Source: Porphyromonadaceae bacterium UBA7332 (GTDB lineage: Bacteria; Bacteroidota; Bacteroidia; Bacteroidales; UBA7332). From it: DNA of 23,199 nucleotides. The stretch lies in assembly GCA_002471225.1 (NCBI GenBank), contig DKPO01000021.1:1-23199 (forward strand), read 5' to 3'. Below are positions 1 through 8,047 of this stretch, piece after piece (the first letter of the stretch is position 1; each line of letters begins with the position of its first letter). A program made the translations under genes and the position numbers. Below the pieces are notes generated by a model. The model made no database searches, had not been told where the DNA came from, and saw only the letters and a program-made list of their open reading frames with translations.

Positions 1-1
1 A

Positions 2-151
2 ATCCATCACCTCCTATCCGATTTGGCTCTATCTGAATGTTTGGGTGTAAAGTATTTTGAAGTCAATCCGGATTTTACTAAGATACATAAAACCGGATTT
101 TATTCAGATAGGGGTCTTGTAAGTAAAACGGATGAAAATATGTCTTTTTGA
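2..151 (+). CDS. 3' end of an unidentified gene (partial)
   Basis: An open frame runs from the left edge for 49 codons to TGA at 149-151. The peptide ends ...GLVSKTDENMSF. Its composition is mixed and protein-like (for example the run KYFEVNPDFTKIH), and a terminator-like hairpin follows at 164-217, which is what one expects after a gene end. I do not recognise the family, and 49 codons is too short to exclude a chance open frame in AT-rich DNA. The gene start lies outside the window. Confidence 0.35.
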   Translation: MHHLLSDLALSECLGVKYFEVNPDFTKIHKTGFYSDRGLVSKTDENMSF

Positions 152-163
152 TATTTTTCTGAC

Positions 164-217
164 GACTCTGATTTTGAGTAAGATTGAGTCATATTTGAAT
201 GTTCAGAGTCTGTTTTT
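164..217 (+). terminator. Possible rho-independent terminator after the left-edge gene
   Basis: The 8-base arm GACTCTGA (164-171) is matched by TCAGAGTC (203-210), followed by a T-rich run (TGTTTTTA). The loop of about 31 bases is long, so the structure is weak. Its place 12 bases after a stop codon is the main support. Confidence 0.35.
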
Positions 218-740
218 ATAGAGTATAGAGTGGTTTTTAAGACGAAATACTGTCATTTTCGGAACAATAAACCGTATCTTTTCATTTTAACGGTATATCT
301 TTGAAATTATACGGTATGTTTTGAAATTTTCGCGGTGTATTTTTTTCTTTATATACGTACCAAAATTTATCCGGATACGTATGTAAATCTCAAAAAGCCG
401 TATAGAAAAACGGAATGCGAAAATACACTCTGATTATCAGTGTTTTATGTAAATAGGTTTCCTTGAGCTGTTTGCTTATTACCGGAAACAATTTGAAAAT
501 ACGACAATCTCAGCAATTAGGAAAATGCAAAAAGATAGTAAAGGGAGGCTATATCGTGAATTATGATAAATCAGCAATTCGTTTTAATCCCGATAAAGTA
601 TTTATGATTCTTTTAAATACGGATAGATGAAGTATTAAACCTTTGATTTACTATTCCTTATGATGTGTATTTTCTCTATTGTCGTCTTTATTCAGAGATA
701 TAAATGAAACGAATCCATATCTTAATTGTATCTTTACAGC
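218..740. other. Long AT-rich intergenic region with no recognisable gene
   Basis: About 520 bases with frequent stops in all frames. It holds the degenerate 21-base repeats at 271-340, an ATACGTA/TACGTAT inverted pair (352-358 and 377-383), and one TAnnTTTG match at 296-303 that has no good -33 partner. A GTG-started 24-codon frame at 556-630 follows an AAGGGAGG stretch but resembles nothing I know. I could not place the promoter of the downstream helicase gene with confidence. A leader RNA or small RNA here is possible, but nothing in the sequence proves it. Confidence 0.5.
271..340. repeat. Degenerate ~21-base direct repeats
   Basis: The core CGGTAT starts at 291 and 312, a diverged CGGTGT starts at 333 (exact 21-base steps), and a further diverged CCGTAT starts at 272. 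Units share the pattern CGGTATnTnTTTGAAATT. The 21-base period is about two helical turns. The second unit contains a TATCTTTG (296-303) that matches the Bacteroidetes -7 element. Function is unknown; binding sites for a regulator or stacked promoter-like elements are possibilities. Confidence 0.5.
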
Positions 741-1892
741 ATGACATTTGAATCATTTAATTTAGCAGACCCCTTAATTCAGGCTATTGGCCGCAAAGGA
801 TATAAAGAAACGACACCTGTGCAAGAACAGGTGATCCCTTTATTAATGAATAAGAAAGATGTGTTAGCTTGTGCTCAGACGGGTACAGGTAAAACAGTCG
901 CATTCCTTTTGCCTTTACTGCAAGACCTGATTAATTCTACATCGGGTAGGGGAGTGAAAGCTCTTATTCTGTCTCCTACACGCGAACTGGCTATGCAGAT
1001 AGCAGATGAAATAGACAGTTTGACCTTATTTACACGTATACGTTGTGCAGTAATAATAGGTGGCGAGTCTATCGAAGATCAGTTAGATAGTGTTGATCGG
1101 GGTGCTGAAATTATTGTTGCAACTCCCGGACGTTTACATCACCTTCAGGCTAACCGATCGATCGACTTTTGTAAACTTGAATGGCTGGTTATTGACGAGG
1201 GCGACTTAATGTTGGATATGGGCTTTATCGGAACCATTCGTAAAATCGTTTCGGGATTACCACGTAAGAAACGCTCAGCTTTATTTACGGCTACTCTTCA
1301 GCCTGAAACGATTAAGTTAGGCAAGGAAATACTTTATCGTCCTGCAACGGTTAACCTGATAGAGGCCAAACCGGATGTGTCTCTGATCACTCAGATAGCA
1401 TATTATGTAGACAAGCCTAACAAGTTGAAACTTCTGATCCATATATTGACAGAGCGACAGGTGAAAACAGCTTTGATCTTTGTTCGCACCAGACAGGATG
1501 CCGAAACTTTGACTTCGGAACTAAACAGAGCCGGTTTTTCGGCCTCGTCTTTACATGGTAATAAAGAGCAGTTCGAACGTCGGGAAGCTTTCCAAAGCTT
1601 TACAAGCGGTGAGTCGGATTTACTGGTAGCTACAGATCTGGCTGCTCGTGGTTTAGATATTGAAGACATGGGTTATGTTTTCAATTACGAATTGCCAAAC
1701 GATCCGGAGACATATATTCATCGTATCGGACGTACGGGGCGTGCGGGGAAAACAGGGATCGCTATTTCTCTGTGTTCCAATGCCGAATTGCGTTTTCTGA
1801 AACCAATCCGCAAGTTAGTCGGAAAAAATAATGTGACGATTATCGAGACGCATCCTTTTTCGTATGCGCCACGCAAAAAAGACAGCGAATAA
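741..1892 (+). CDS. DEAD-box family ATP-dependent RNA helicase (DEGD variant)
   Basis: A 383-residue superfamily 2 RNA helicase core that unwinds or remodels RNA duplexes with ATP in the cytoplasm. All motifs appear in order: Q motif near residue 28 (TTPVQEQ), motif I AQTGTGKT (45-52), PTRELA, TPGRL, motif II, motif III as TAT, ATDLAARGLD and HRIGRTGRAG. Motif II reads DEGD (152-155) instead of DEAD, and motif III has TAT instead of SAT; both are conservative changes, so activity is plausible. The protein stops shortly after the second RecA domain, with only a short basic tail, so it lacks the long C-terminal extension of RhlE/CsdA types. An in-frame TTG at 726 would add five residues, but the ATG at 741 gives the normal family start. 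The gene stands alone and is followed by a shared terminator. The family is certain; the specific orthologue is not. Confidence 0.95.
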   Translation: MTFESFNLADPLIQAIGRKGYKETTPVQEQVIPLLMNKKDVLACAQTGTGKTVAFLLPLLQDLINSTSGRGVKALILSPTRELAMQIADEIDSLTLFTRIRCAVIIGGESIEDQLDSVDRGAEIIVATPGRLHHLQANRSIDFCKLEWLVIDEGDLMLDMGFIGTIRKIVSGLPRKKRSALFTATLQPETIKLGKEILYRPATVNLIEAKPDVSLITQIAYYVDKPNKLKLLIHILTERQVKTALIFVRTRQDAETLTSELNRAGFSASSLHGNKEQFERREAFQSFTSGESDLLVATDLAARGLDIEDMGYVFNYELPNDPETYIHRIGRTGRAGKTGIAISLCSNAELRFLKPIRKLVGKNNVTIIETHPFSYAPRKKDSE

Positions 1893-1936
1893 ATAAAGTT
1901 GTGTTCGTATCTGTAGATAACGAAACAATAGATATA

Positions 1937-2000
1937 AAAAGAAGAAGTACATCTCCTGAAGTTGGTTAGTCCAACGATAGGGGATGTACTTCTTTTATTT
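1937..2000. terminator. Bidirectional terminator between convergent genes
   Basis: GAAGTACATC (1944-1953) pairs with GATGTACTTC (1983-1992). The stem extends on both sides, and the interior holds a GTTGG/CCAAC mini-stem. T-rich tracts flank it on both strands (CTTTTATTTT on plus, CTTTTTATAT on minus). It lies between the helicase gene end at 1892 and the lipoprotein gene end at 2032, so it can serve both. Confidence 0.8.
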
Positions 2001-2031
2001 TGAGTATGTCTTATATTCAGAGCAACTATTC

Positions 2032-2865
2032 TTATTGTAATATTTCGAACAGTTTATCGAGTTTCGGAGCCATGATAATTTCTGTACGTCTGTTCTTCGC
2101 TCTTCCGTCGGCAGTCTCATTGTCAGCTACCGGAGAGAATTCGCCTCGTCCGCTCGGTACAATCTGAAGAGGATTAACCCCGTAGTCTTTTGTAAGGATA
2201 CGCACTACGGATGTTGCACGGATTACGCTCAAATCCCAGTTGTCTTTGAACTGAGCAGTATTAATCGGCTTACTGTCCGTATGTCCTTCAATATAAACAT
2301 CGATATCGGTTTGCGTATTCAATACCTGAGCAAGTTTGGCAAGAGCTTCGATACCCCGTTTATCCAGTCTGGCACTACCCGACTGGAAAAGAAGTTTGTC
2401 AGACATAGCGACATATACCTTACCGTTATGCTGAGTAACCGTTAACTCTTCATTGCTAAAACCAAGCAAAGCATCCTGTACACTTTGCAGAAGTGACATA
2501 ACGCGTTCGTTCTGTGCATTGATCATAGATTGCAGCTCGTTGATTGTAGCTTCGCGCTCATCCAGTTCACTCCGTTTGAGTTGGAGCATTGCATCTAATT
2601 TTTCTTGCTGACTCATGTTTTTAGAAAGCATCGCCTGATAACTGCGGACTTGTTTTCCTAATTCAGTCGTATCGGCAGCAAGTTGTGTCATTAGTTTTGA
2701 CAATCGGTCGACACTGGATTTGGATAAGCCCAACTCCCGGCTAAGCGATTCGTTTTTGTTCTGAGCCTCTATACGTGCACTTTCTGAAGCAAGAAACGTT
2801 TTCTTGCTTACGCAGGATGTGCTTGCTAATGCAGCAAGGCAAGAAAGAAATAAGATTTTTTTCAT
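2032..2865 (-). CDS. OmpA-domain lipoprotein with coiled coil
   Basis: A 277-residue envelope protein that probably ties the outer membrane to peptidoglycan. It begins with a basic, hydrophobic signal (MKKILFLSCLAALA) ending in STSC, where Cys18 is the likely lipidated residue; the serine at -3 is atypical but tolerated in Bacteroidetes. Residues about 25-125 are rich in Glu, Gln, Lys and Leu and look like a coiled coil. Residues about 150-267 form an OmpA C-terminal domain, with LLFQSGSARL, EGHTDS (193-198), DLSVIRATSV and GRAKNRRTEI. By analogy with OmpA proteins, Asp197 and Arg216 are the expected diaminopimelate contacts. It is the last gene of the leftward cluster, 56 bases after the cupin gene, and no separate promoter match was seen in that gap. 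The family is sure; the exact role is inferred. Confidence 0.9.
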   Translation of the reverse strand: MKKILFLSCLAALASTSCVSKKTFLASESARIEAQNKNESLSRELGLSKSSVDRLSKLMTQLAADTTELGKQVRSYQAMLSKNMSQQEKLDAMLQLKRSELDEREATINELQSMINAQNERVMSLLQSVQDALLGFSNEELTVTQHNGKVYVAMSDKLLFQSGSARLDKRGIEALAKLAQVLNTQTDIDVYIEGHTDSKPINTAQFKDNWDLSVIRATSVVRILTKDYGVNPLQIVPSGRGEFSPVADNETADGRAKNRRTEIIMAPKLDKLFEILQ

Positions 2866-2921
2866 GAATCAATCGATAATGTATATGTTATTGTTCTGTG
2901 TATGTGTTTTTTCGAAAGAGA

Positions 2922-3359
2922 TTAGTATTTACTCCAATCCACCCATTTGTCTTTATCCCATCTCCAACTGTCTAATACAGCTACATCCATTCGTTTGCCG
3001 GAGTAAACGATGACGATAGAGTCAGGCTCATTTGCTTTTACTGCGTTTGCATATCCTTCCGGAATACAGATAACCTGGCTTTCTTTGCTGGCGTCTACCT
3101 TAATGATGGTCGGGACAAGATCATCAGAAGGATTTTCCCAGTCATCAATCTTAACGAAGCCGAATGTGAAAGATCCTTTTACAACAAAGAAGTATTTTTT
3201 CTCGAACTGATGTCCGTGCCATGCCCGTACAACAGACGGGTCACTTTGATGAATGGCATAGGTACGGCAAACACCCTCCAGGTCAAAGTCATTCACATGT
3301 TTGATCACACCTCTTGCATCTGTGTAAATTTCTCCTTTAATGATTTTAATCTCAGACAT
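2922..3359 (-). CDS. RmlC/WxcM-like cupin (sugar epimerase/isomerase-like)
   Basis: A 145-residue single-domain cupin related to dTDP-4-dehydrorhamnose 3,5-epimerases and to FdtA/WxcM-type 3,4-ketoisomerases. Visible features are the N-terminal strand DARGVIKHVNDF, the histidine cluster RAWHGHQ (45-51, His48 and His50) followed by FFVVKGSFTFGF, and the conserved turn ICIPEGYAN (98-105). RmlC proteins usually carry a histidine after that turn (GFAH); here it is Asn105, so the exact reaction is uncertain. The closing WRWDKDKWVDW is aromatic-rich. The ATG at 3359 is preferred over an in-frame TTG at 3365 two codons upstream. It starts 13 bases after the helicase gene ends, so it is probably cotranscribed. 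With a glycosyltransferase in the same cluster, a role in surface polysaccharide sugar making is plausible, but no other sugar pathway gene is adjacent. Confidence 0.75.
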   Translation of the reverse strand: MSEIKIIKGEIYTDARGVIKHVNDFDLEGVCRTYAIHQSDPSVVRAWHGHQFEKKYFFVVKGSFTFGFVKIDDWENPSDDLVPTIIKVDASKESQVICIPEGYANAVKANEPDSIVIVYSGKRMDVAVLDSWRWDKDKWVDWSKY

Positions 3360-3372
3360 TATCAATATTAAT

Positions 3373-6300
3373 TTAATCGGGTTGAATAAAAAAGATTTCT
3401 TTAAAAGTTTTTATCAGCTCGCAATATAATTCATTCCTGCGTAATATTTTACTATTACCAACCAAAAATAATTGTTTACGTGCCCGTGTCATAGCTACAT
3501 TAAGCTTACGGTCAATCAGATAGCCATTCTCTTCGATCGTATTGCATAAGAAGTCAAACTGATAGTACCGGTTGATACAAAAAGAATAAATAATGATATC
3601 ACGCTGCGAACCCTGAAATCGTTCGACCGTATCAATCATCATTCGCCCGGTATCTTCAATCCCGGCTTCGGCAAGTTGCTGACGAATCAATGCAATCTGA
3701 CTCCGGTAAGGAGTAATAATACCGATTTGCTCATGTATGTCAAACGGGATTTCCGATCCGCGATGCAGCGTCTGAAGTTGTTTGACTATTTTGGCTATAA
3801 TGCGCGCTTCATTCCGGTTTGTTTTGACCGACGTCGCTTCGGGATCAGGGTCTGCGTGAAAGAAGGCAACGCGTGATTCAGCCAGTGCTTCCGTAAGCTT
3901 ATCGTCAGAGCGGTATGTAAAACATAAATCCTCAGACTGATGTGGCAAAGGAATGGGTTGTAACTTACCTTCATAGAAAAAGCGATTCGGAAAATCGGCT
4001 ACTTCCGGATGCATTCTGCCTGTACGTACAAGCATATCCAAGTGTATTTCATCTTCCTCGGCAATGGCTTTTCGATAGAGTCGCTCAAAAAGAGACTCTT
4101 TAAGATTTGAAAAGCCCAAAGCACGGAGAGCCGGATCTTTTATCTCCGAATCTTTATCTGACTGTAGCAAAACAGCCGGTAGTTGCTTATGATCGCCGAT
4201 CAGCACAAACTTATCGATTGCACTTCTCCCTGTCTTGTCTTTGGCGCACAAGAGAGTTAATAGCTGAGGCTCCAATAATTGAGTGGCTTCATCTATCATG
4301 GCAATACCAAAATGTTTAATACCGAAAAGAGCATTCTTGCTGCTCAGGGAAGAAACAGTACCGACATAGATGCGACATTTCTCCAGTTTGTCTTTTACTT
4401 GTTTCCGGTTATTGCATCCATCCAGAAAGTTTTCGAGCAAATGATCCTGATATTCGGGTTCACAAGCGCTTTCGGAACTTATGCGCACATATTCCAGCGA
4501 GTCAAAGGTCGAAAGCATTTGGCAGATCTCATCGACAGCTCGGTTCGTAAAGGAAAGCAATAAAATACTCTCGTCTGTGTGAGAGTGATAATGCTCCACC
4601 ATTCTGCGTAATGCTTGTGATGTTTTACCTGTTCCCGGAGGGCCAACAAGTAAAAAGTAATCATTTGCCTGCTGAACTTTACGTACAATGCGGTCAAGAT
4701 CGGTTTCCTGTTCATTGGATTCACAAACTAACTCTTTACGGTAAGGAGCTCCTTGCAGCAAGAGTTGTTTCCGATCGGATCTGGCATTGATAAAAGCGGC
4801 TATACCTTTATACATGGAGGTGTATCCCACATCCATAAAATCATGCTCCATGGCGTACTTCAGTTTGGAAGAAAACAATTCGGCATGCTTTTGTATATTA
4901 CGTAATCGTAAAACGATTTTGGATTCGCTTATTTGAAGAATAGACGCTTTCTGAATCTGATTATTGGTGACATTATCCTCCGGCTTCATACGCGGATAGA
5001 GAATTACGACATCTCCTGTACGGAAATTCGGTAGTAACTCTCCGTCATAATCCGGAATCTGCAGCTCCAGAAAATGAATGTTGTTTTCAATATATGAACC
5101 GGTCAGTTCCAGATCATAAAGAATTTCTCCCGATTCGACTTTTTCCTCCCAGAGAGACTCCCACAACATCGAGCTTCCACGATTTGAATCGTGTGATGCA
5201 CTACCTCCGACTTTGGATAGATATAATTCTTTAGAAATAAAAGTATAAAGGCGATCCGTGTAGGCACGTTCTTCGGATGACATTTCGGTTAGTTTCTCCG
5301 CAAATTCAAGAATAGGCGGTCGCAGATATATTTCCCAGAATCTCCCCGAAAGTTGTTGCCGGTTCAGATTGTCGGGATTAATCGTATTCAGAAACTGATG
5401 CGTATATTCTGTTGAGTTCTCCATACTGACCTGCAATTCATTAATGACAATTTTATTGCGAAGCTGGATAGACTCACGGACTAATCGCCAGTAAGGTTTT
5501 TCCGGATATAAATATCCATGTTTTGAGTACATCAGATAAGCCTGGATATCATTTGAATCCATTCCTGCATTGAAGGTAAGTACGGCAAAATAAAGCATCA
5601 TTTGTACAAAGTGGTTTTCCCGATGCGTAATTTTCCCGTCGTATTCCATAGCTTTTCCCGATTTTAACTCGATGAATTTGGAGTAATCGTCAAGAAGAAG
5701 ATCCAGACGACCTTGCAAACCTAATGAATGGCAAAGGAATGAGGGTTCTAAGATCGCTTTGGAACGATCAATGCCGTAGTTCGGATTCAGAAAATCCTCA
5801 CGAACCATTCGGGCTATCAGATCAAACTGAGCTTTACAGTCGATAAAGAATTGTCTTTCGACAGCCGGATCGTTTAAATCTTCGCAAGTAGAGAACTCAA
5901 AGGGCGAATATCTGAACAGCCTTTTCATGACATCGATATAGCAGACAGGCTCTTCTTCTGATTCGTTGATCAGTTCATCCAGAAAATAATTGGCTACGTT
6001 TCCTAATAGGATATGGCGGGTATTCCCGACTTGCGTAAGACGGGAATACGTATAATTCATCGGATCGTGACCATAAGGTTTATAGCATTCGGCCAGCGAA
6101 CTGATGTCAAACAGATAATTGGGTTCAACGACAATAATATCCGGCGTATAGCGCGCAAAAGCATCTTCCTCTCCTTGTACGGGAACAGCTTTATGCAGAA
6201 AGATGAGATTCAGAGCGATTCCTTGCGGTAAGTCGCGAAGGTAGCGTGAGTCCTCATCCAGCGAAACAGCCATTTTCTGGTCGTCTTCATCATCGCGGAT

Positions 6301-6789
6301 GACATAAAGGGTAAAATCATCGTCGGGATCAATTGAGTCAATACGTACAGGTATGACTTGTTTATTGATTTCGCGACTCTGCTTTTCTTTGATTTTAGCT
6401 ACAAATTCTTTTTTAGGAACCTTGATTTTAAAAACTTCCTCAAAAAGTTGCTGTTCGATTTTGATACCGTCAATACGTTGTATCAGCGCATAAATAGCAT
6501 ATAGTTCTGTGATATATTCTTCCTCTTTGTAGCTGTAGGAATGAATATTATCTTTATTGGTTTTGACACGAAAAGAATTGATACGGATACGATGAGTTGG
6601 AGGAAGTTCACATCTCTTCATCAGATTTTCGAGACGTGCTGCCGCATTCGGATAACTGACTCCGTCATTTTTTGTCTGGATAAGAACATACCTGTTTAAC
6701 AATAAGCGCAGCTTCTTGTATCTTTTATCCAATGTATCATTCAGATTGCTGTGAATAGCAAGCAGATCAGCTATAAATTCATTCAACAT
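3373..6789 (-). CDS. Dna2-like fusion of PD-(D/E)XK nuclease and SF1 helicase
   Basis: A 1138-residue DNA or RNA processing enzyme. Residues about 340-410 hold a RecB/Cas4-type nuclease core: GRLDLL with Asp363, IELKSGK with Glu374 and Lys376, and the trailing QMMLY (Gln396, Tyr400). Residues 700-1130 form an Upf1/Dna2-type superfamily 1 helicase: GPPGTGKT (716-723), IDEATQ (832-837), GDHKQLPAV (865-873), GRMHPEV (924-930), ITPYRSQ (1025-1031), VERFQGSQRD (1055-1064) and NVAMTRAR (1097-1104). The first 330 residues match nothing I recognise. Dna2, AddB and many Cas4 proteins carry an iron-sulfur cluster held by one Cys before and three after the nuclease; no such trio follows here, so a cluster is unlikely. 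The start overlaps the stop of the upstream glycosyltransferase gene (ATGTTGA, 7 bases), which indicates translational coupling. Repair, replication or defence roles are all possible; the sequence does not decide. Confidence 0.9.
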   Translation of the reverse strand: MLNEFIADLLAIHSNLNDTLDKRYKKLRLLLNRYVLIQTKNDGVSYPNAAARLENLMKRCELPPTHRIRINSFRVKTNKDNIHSYSYKEEEYITELYAIYALIQRIDGIKIEQQLFEEVFKIKVPKKEFVAKIKEKQSREINKQVIPVRIDSIDPDDDFTLYVIRDDEDDQKMAVSLDEDSRYLRDLPQGIALNLIFLHKAVPVQGEEDAFARYTPDIIVVEPNYLFDISSLAECYKPYGHDPMNYTYSRLTQVGNTRHILLGNVANYFLDELINESEEEPVCYIDVMKRLFRYSPFEFSTCEDLNDPAVERQFFIDCKAQFDLIARMVREDFLNPNYGIDRSKAILEPSFLCHSLGLQGRLDLLLDDYSKFIELKSGKAMEYDGKITHRENHFVQMMLYFAVLTFNAGMDSNDIQAYLMYSKHGYLYPEKPYWRLVRESIQLRNKIVINELQVSMENSTEYTHQFLNTINPDNLNRQQLSGRFWEIYLRPPILEFAEKLTEMSSEERAYTDRLYTFISKELYLSKVGGSASHDSNRGSSMLWESLWEEKVESGEILYDLELTGSYIENNIHFLELQIPDYDGELLPNFRTGDVVILYPRMKPEDNVTNNQIQKASILQISESKIVLRLRNIQKHAELFSSKLKYAMEHDFMDVGYTSMYKGIAAFINARSDRKQLLLQGAPYRKELVCESNEQETDLDRIVRKVQQANDYFLLVGPPGTGKTSQALRRMVEHYHSHTDESILLLSFTNRAVDEICQMLSTFDSLEYVRISSESACEPEYQDHLLENFLDGCNNRKQVKDKLEKCRIYVGTVSSLSSKNALFGIKHFGIAMIDEATQLLEPQLLTLLCAKDKTGRSAIDKFVLIGDHKQLPAVLLQSDKDSEIKDPALRALGFSNLKESLFERLYRKAIAEEDEIHLDMLVRTGRMHPEVADFPNRFFYEGKLQPIPLPHQSEDLCFTYRSDDKLTEALAESRVAFFHADPDPEATSVKTNRNEARIIAKIVKQLQTLHRGSEIPFDIHEQIGIITPYRSQIALIRQQLAEAGIEDTGRMMIDTVERFQGSQRDIIIYSFCINRYYQFDFLCNTIEENGYLIDRKLNVAMTRARKQLFLVGNSKILRRNELYCELIKTFKEIFFIQPD

Positions 6790-7916
6790 GTATATTTTCT
6801 TCCCTTCTTTTTATAATAAAGATCAATGAATAGCTGGAACAACTCCCGTTTTAATAAAGTCACACCGAAACGTGGTTCCCGGAACTGTTTTCCGATTCGG
6901 TTGATACTGAAATACAGAAACAGATAATAGCATAATGCAAATTTGAAAAAGATCAGGCTGTATAGCCAGTTTGCAAAATATCCCATGCAGGCACTGTACA
7001 TCAGAATACTCCAGAATAAAACCCGCAGGAGATATTCAGGGAACCAGAGGCGGTAACCTTTTTTACTGTAATATTTACGTGAGCCGGTGTAAGCTAACAT
7101 GCGCTCTTTCCAGCCTAAAGCAAAATCACTGTAGTAAACTTCAACAACCGATTCGGGTGATAATTCTACACGTGTATTTTCCTTATTGGCAATTCGGTTG
7201 ACAGGGATATCGTCTTCGCCGAACGGAAGATTCAGGATCCCGTGAAACAGGCGTTGTTTAAAAACGTCTTTTCGAACGGCTAAGTTATTTCCCACTCCCA
7301 TATAAGGTTTGCCTATACAAGCAGCTGCCAGATATTTGACCTGAAATATCAGATTACTTAAACAGAAATACAGACCGCCTTTCTTAAATGAACGAAGTCC
7401 AGAATAAGCCAGAACAACATCTATCTTTTCGTCGATGTTGCGTGCTAAGGATTTCAGCCATTGATCCGAAACCGGTTTCGAATTGGCTGTAGTCATTACG
7501 ATCCAGTCAAAGCGGGCAGCCTTAATAGCCACATTCAATCCGAGCTTTTTGCGGGATTGTGTTTTAGCTTCTTCCGGCAAATAGGTATGATAAAGATTCG
7601 GGTAATCTCTTTCGTAAAACTTCAGTAAGTCATTCGTATCATCTGTTGATCCGTCATTTAAGACAATAACTTCAAATTCGGGATAGTCCTGCTTAAGAAT
7701 TGCTTTTAAATTATTCTTCAGATTGTCTGCATCGTTACAGGCATAGATGATAACGGATAACGGACTCATCTCTGGTTGTGAGGGTGCTTTGTCCCGGTAA
7801 ATCGTTTTTCGCCACAAATAGATATAGAATCCTCTCAGGATTACGATAAGAAAAAATACCGATATAACTATAAGTTCTTCTTTTGAGATAAATTTATATA
7901 TTTCAGTGATGTTCAT
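6783..7916 (-). CDS. Membrane-anchored family 2 glycosyltransferase
   Basis: A 377-residue GT-A-fold transferase. One N-terminal membrane helix (about 14-35) is followed by a GT2 domain: SVIIYACNDADNLKNNL (54-70), the nucleotide-binding VIVLNDGSTDDT (83-94) and the acceptor-side GEDD (233-236, probable base Asp235). About two more membrane helices lie at 295-340, and the tail is basic. Where GT2 enzymes normally carry the metal-binding DxD (often DADC), this protein reads TTANSKP (142-148), so both aspartates are absent; the donor site may work differently or be weakened. It is the first gene after the promoter at 7936-7966 and overlaps the nuclease-helicase start by 7 bases. It would be expected to build a surface glycan or lipid-linked sugar on the inner membrane. 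Family assignment is firm; substrate is unknown. Confidence 0.87.
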   Translation of the reverse strand: MNITEIYKFISKEELIVISVFFLIVILRGFYIYLWRKTIYRDKAPSQPEMSPLSVIIYACNDADNLKNNLKAILKQDYPEFEVIVLNDGSTDDTNDLLKFYERDYPNLYHTYLPEEAKTQSRKKLGLNVAIKAARFDWIVMTTANSKPVSDQWLKSLARNIDEKIDVVLAYSGLRSFKKGGLYFCLSNLIFQVKYLAAACIGKPYMGVGNNLAVRKDVFKQRLFHGILNLPFGEDDIPVNRIANKENTRVELSPESVVEVYYSDFALGWKERMLAYTGSRKYYSKKGYRLWFPEYLLRVLFWSILMYSACMGYFANWLYSLIFFKFALCYYLFLYFSINRIGKQFREPRFGVTLLKRELFQLFIDLYYKKKGRKYTC

Positions 7917-7935
7917 ATTTTTATGTATTTCGATT

Positions 7936-7966
7936 CAAAAGTAATAATAACCTATATGCAGGCAAA
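7936..7966 (-). promoter_or_regulatory. Bacteroidetes-type promoter for the glycosyltransferase cluster
   Basis: On the minus strand TTTG (7966-7963) is followed by exactly 19 bases and then TACTTTTG (7943-7936), a full match to the primary sigma-factor consensus TTTG-N19-TAnnTTTG. The start codon at 7916 lies 20 bases downstream, implying a short leader. It probably drives the four-gene leftward cluster down to 2032. Confidence 0.75.
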
Positions 7967-7994
7967 ATGAAACCCCTGTTTTTGAATCAAAAAA

Positions 7995-8029
7995 AAGAGT
8001 CTCCAAAGACACGGGCTTTGGAGACTCTT
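7995..8029 (-). terminator. Rho-independent terminator of the phosphate transporter gene
   Basis: A perfect 14-base stem AAGAGTCTCCAAAG (7995-8008) and its complement (8016-8029) enclose a 7-base loop. On the minus strand it is followed by a run of Ts (TTTTTTTTGATTC). It lies 18 bases after the transporter stop. Confidence 0.9.
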
Positions 8030-8047
8030 CGTTGTATGTATATCAAA

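Noticed and set aside
556..630. Small 24-codon frame after an AAGGGAGG stretch
   Set aside because: The genes in this window do not use Shine-Dalgarno sites, the peptide resembles nothing I know, and the length is within chance expectation.
726..740. TTG start five codons before the helicase ATG
   Set aside because: The ATG at 741 gives the standard N-terminus before the Q motif, and the extra residues (YLYS) have no family support.
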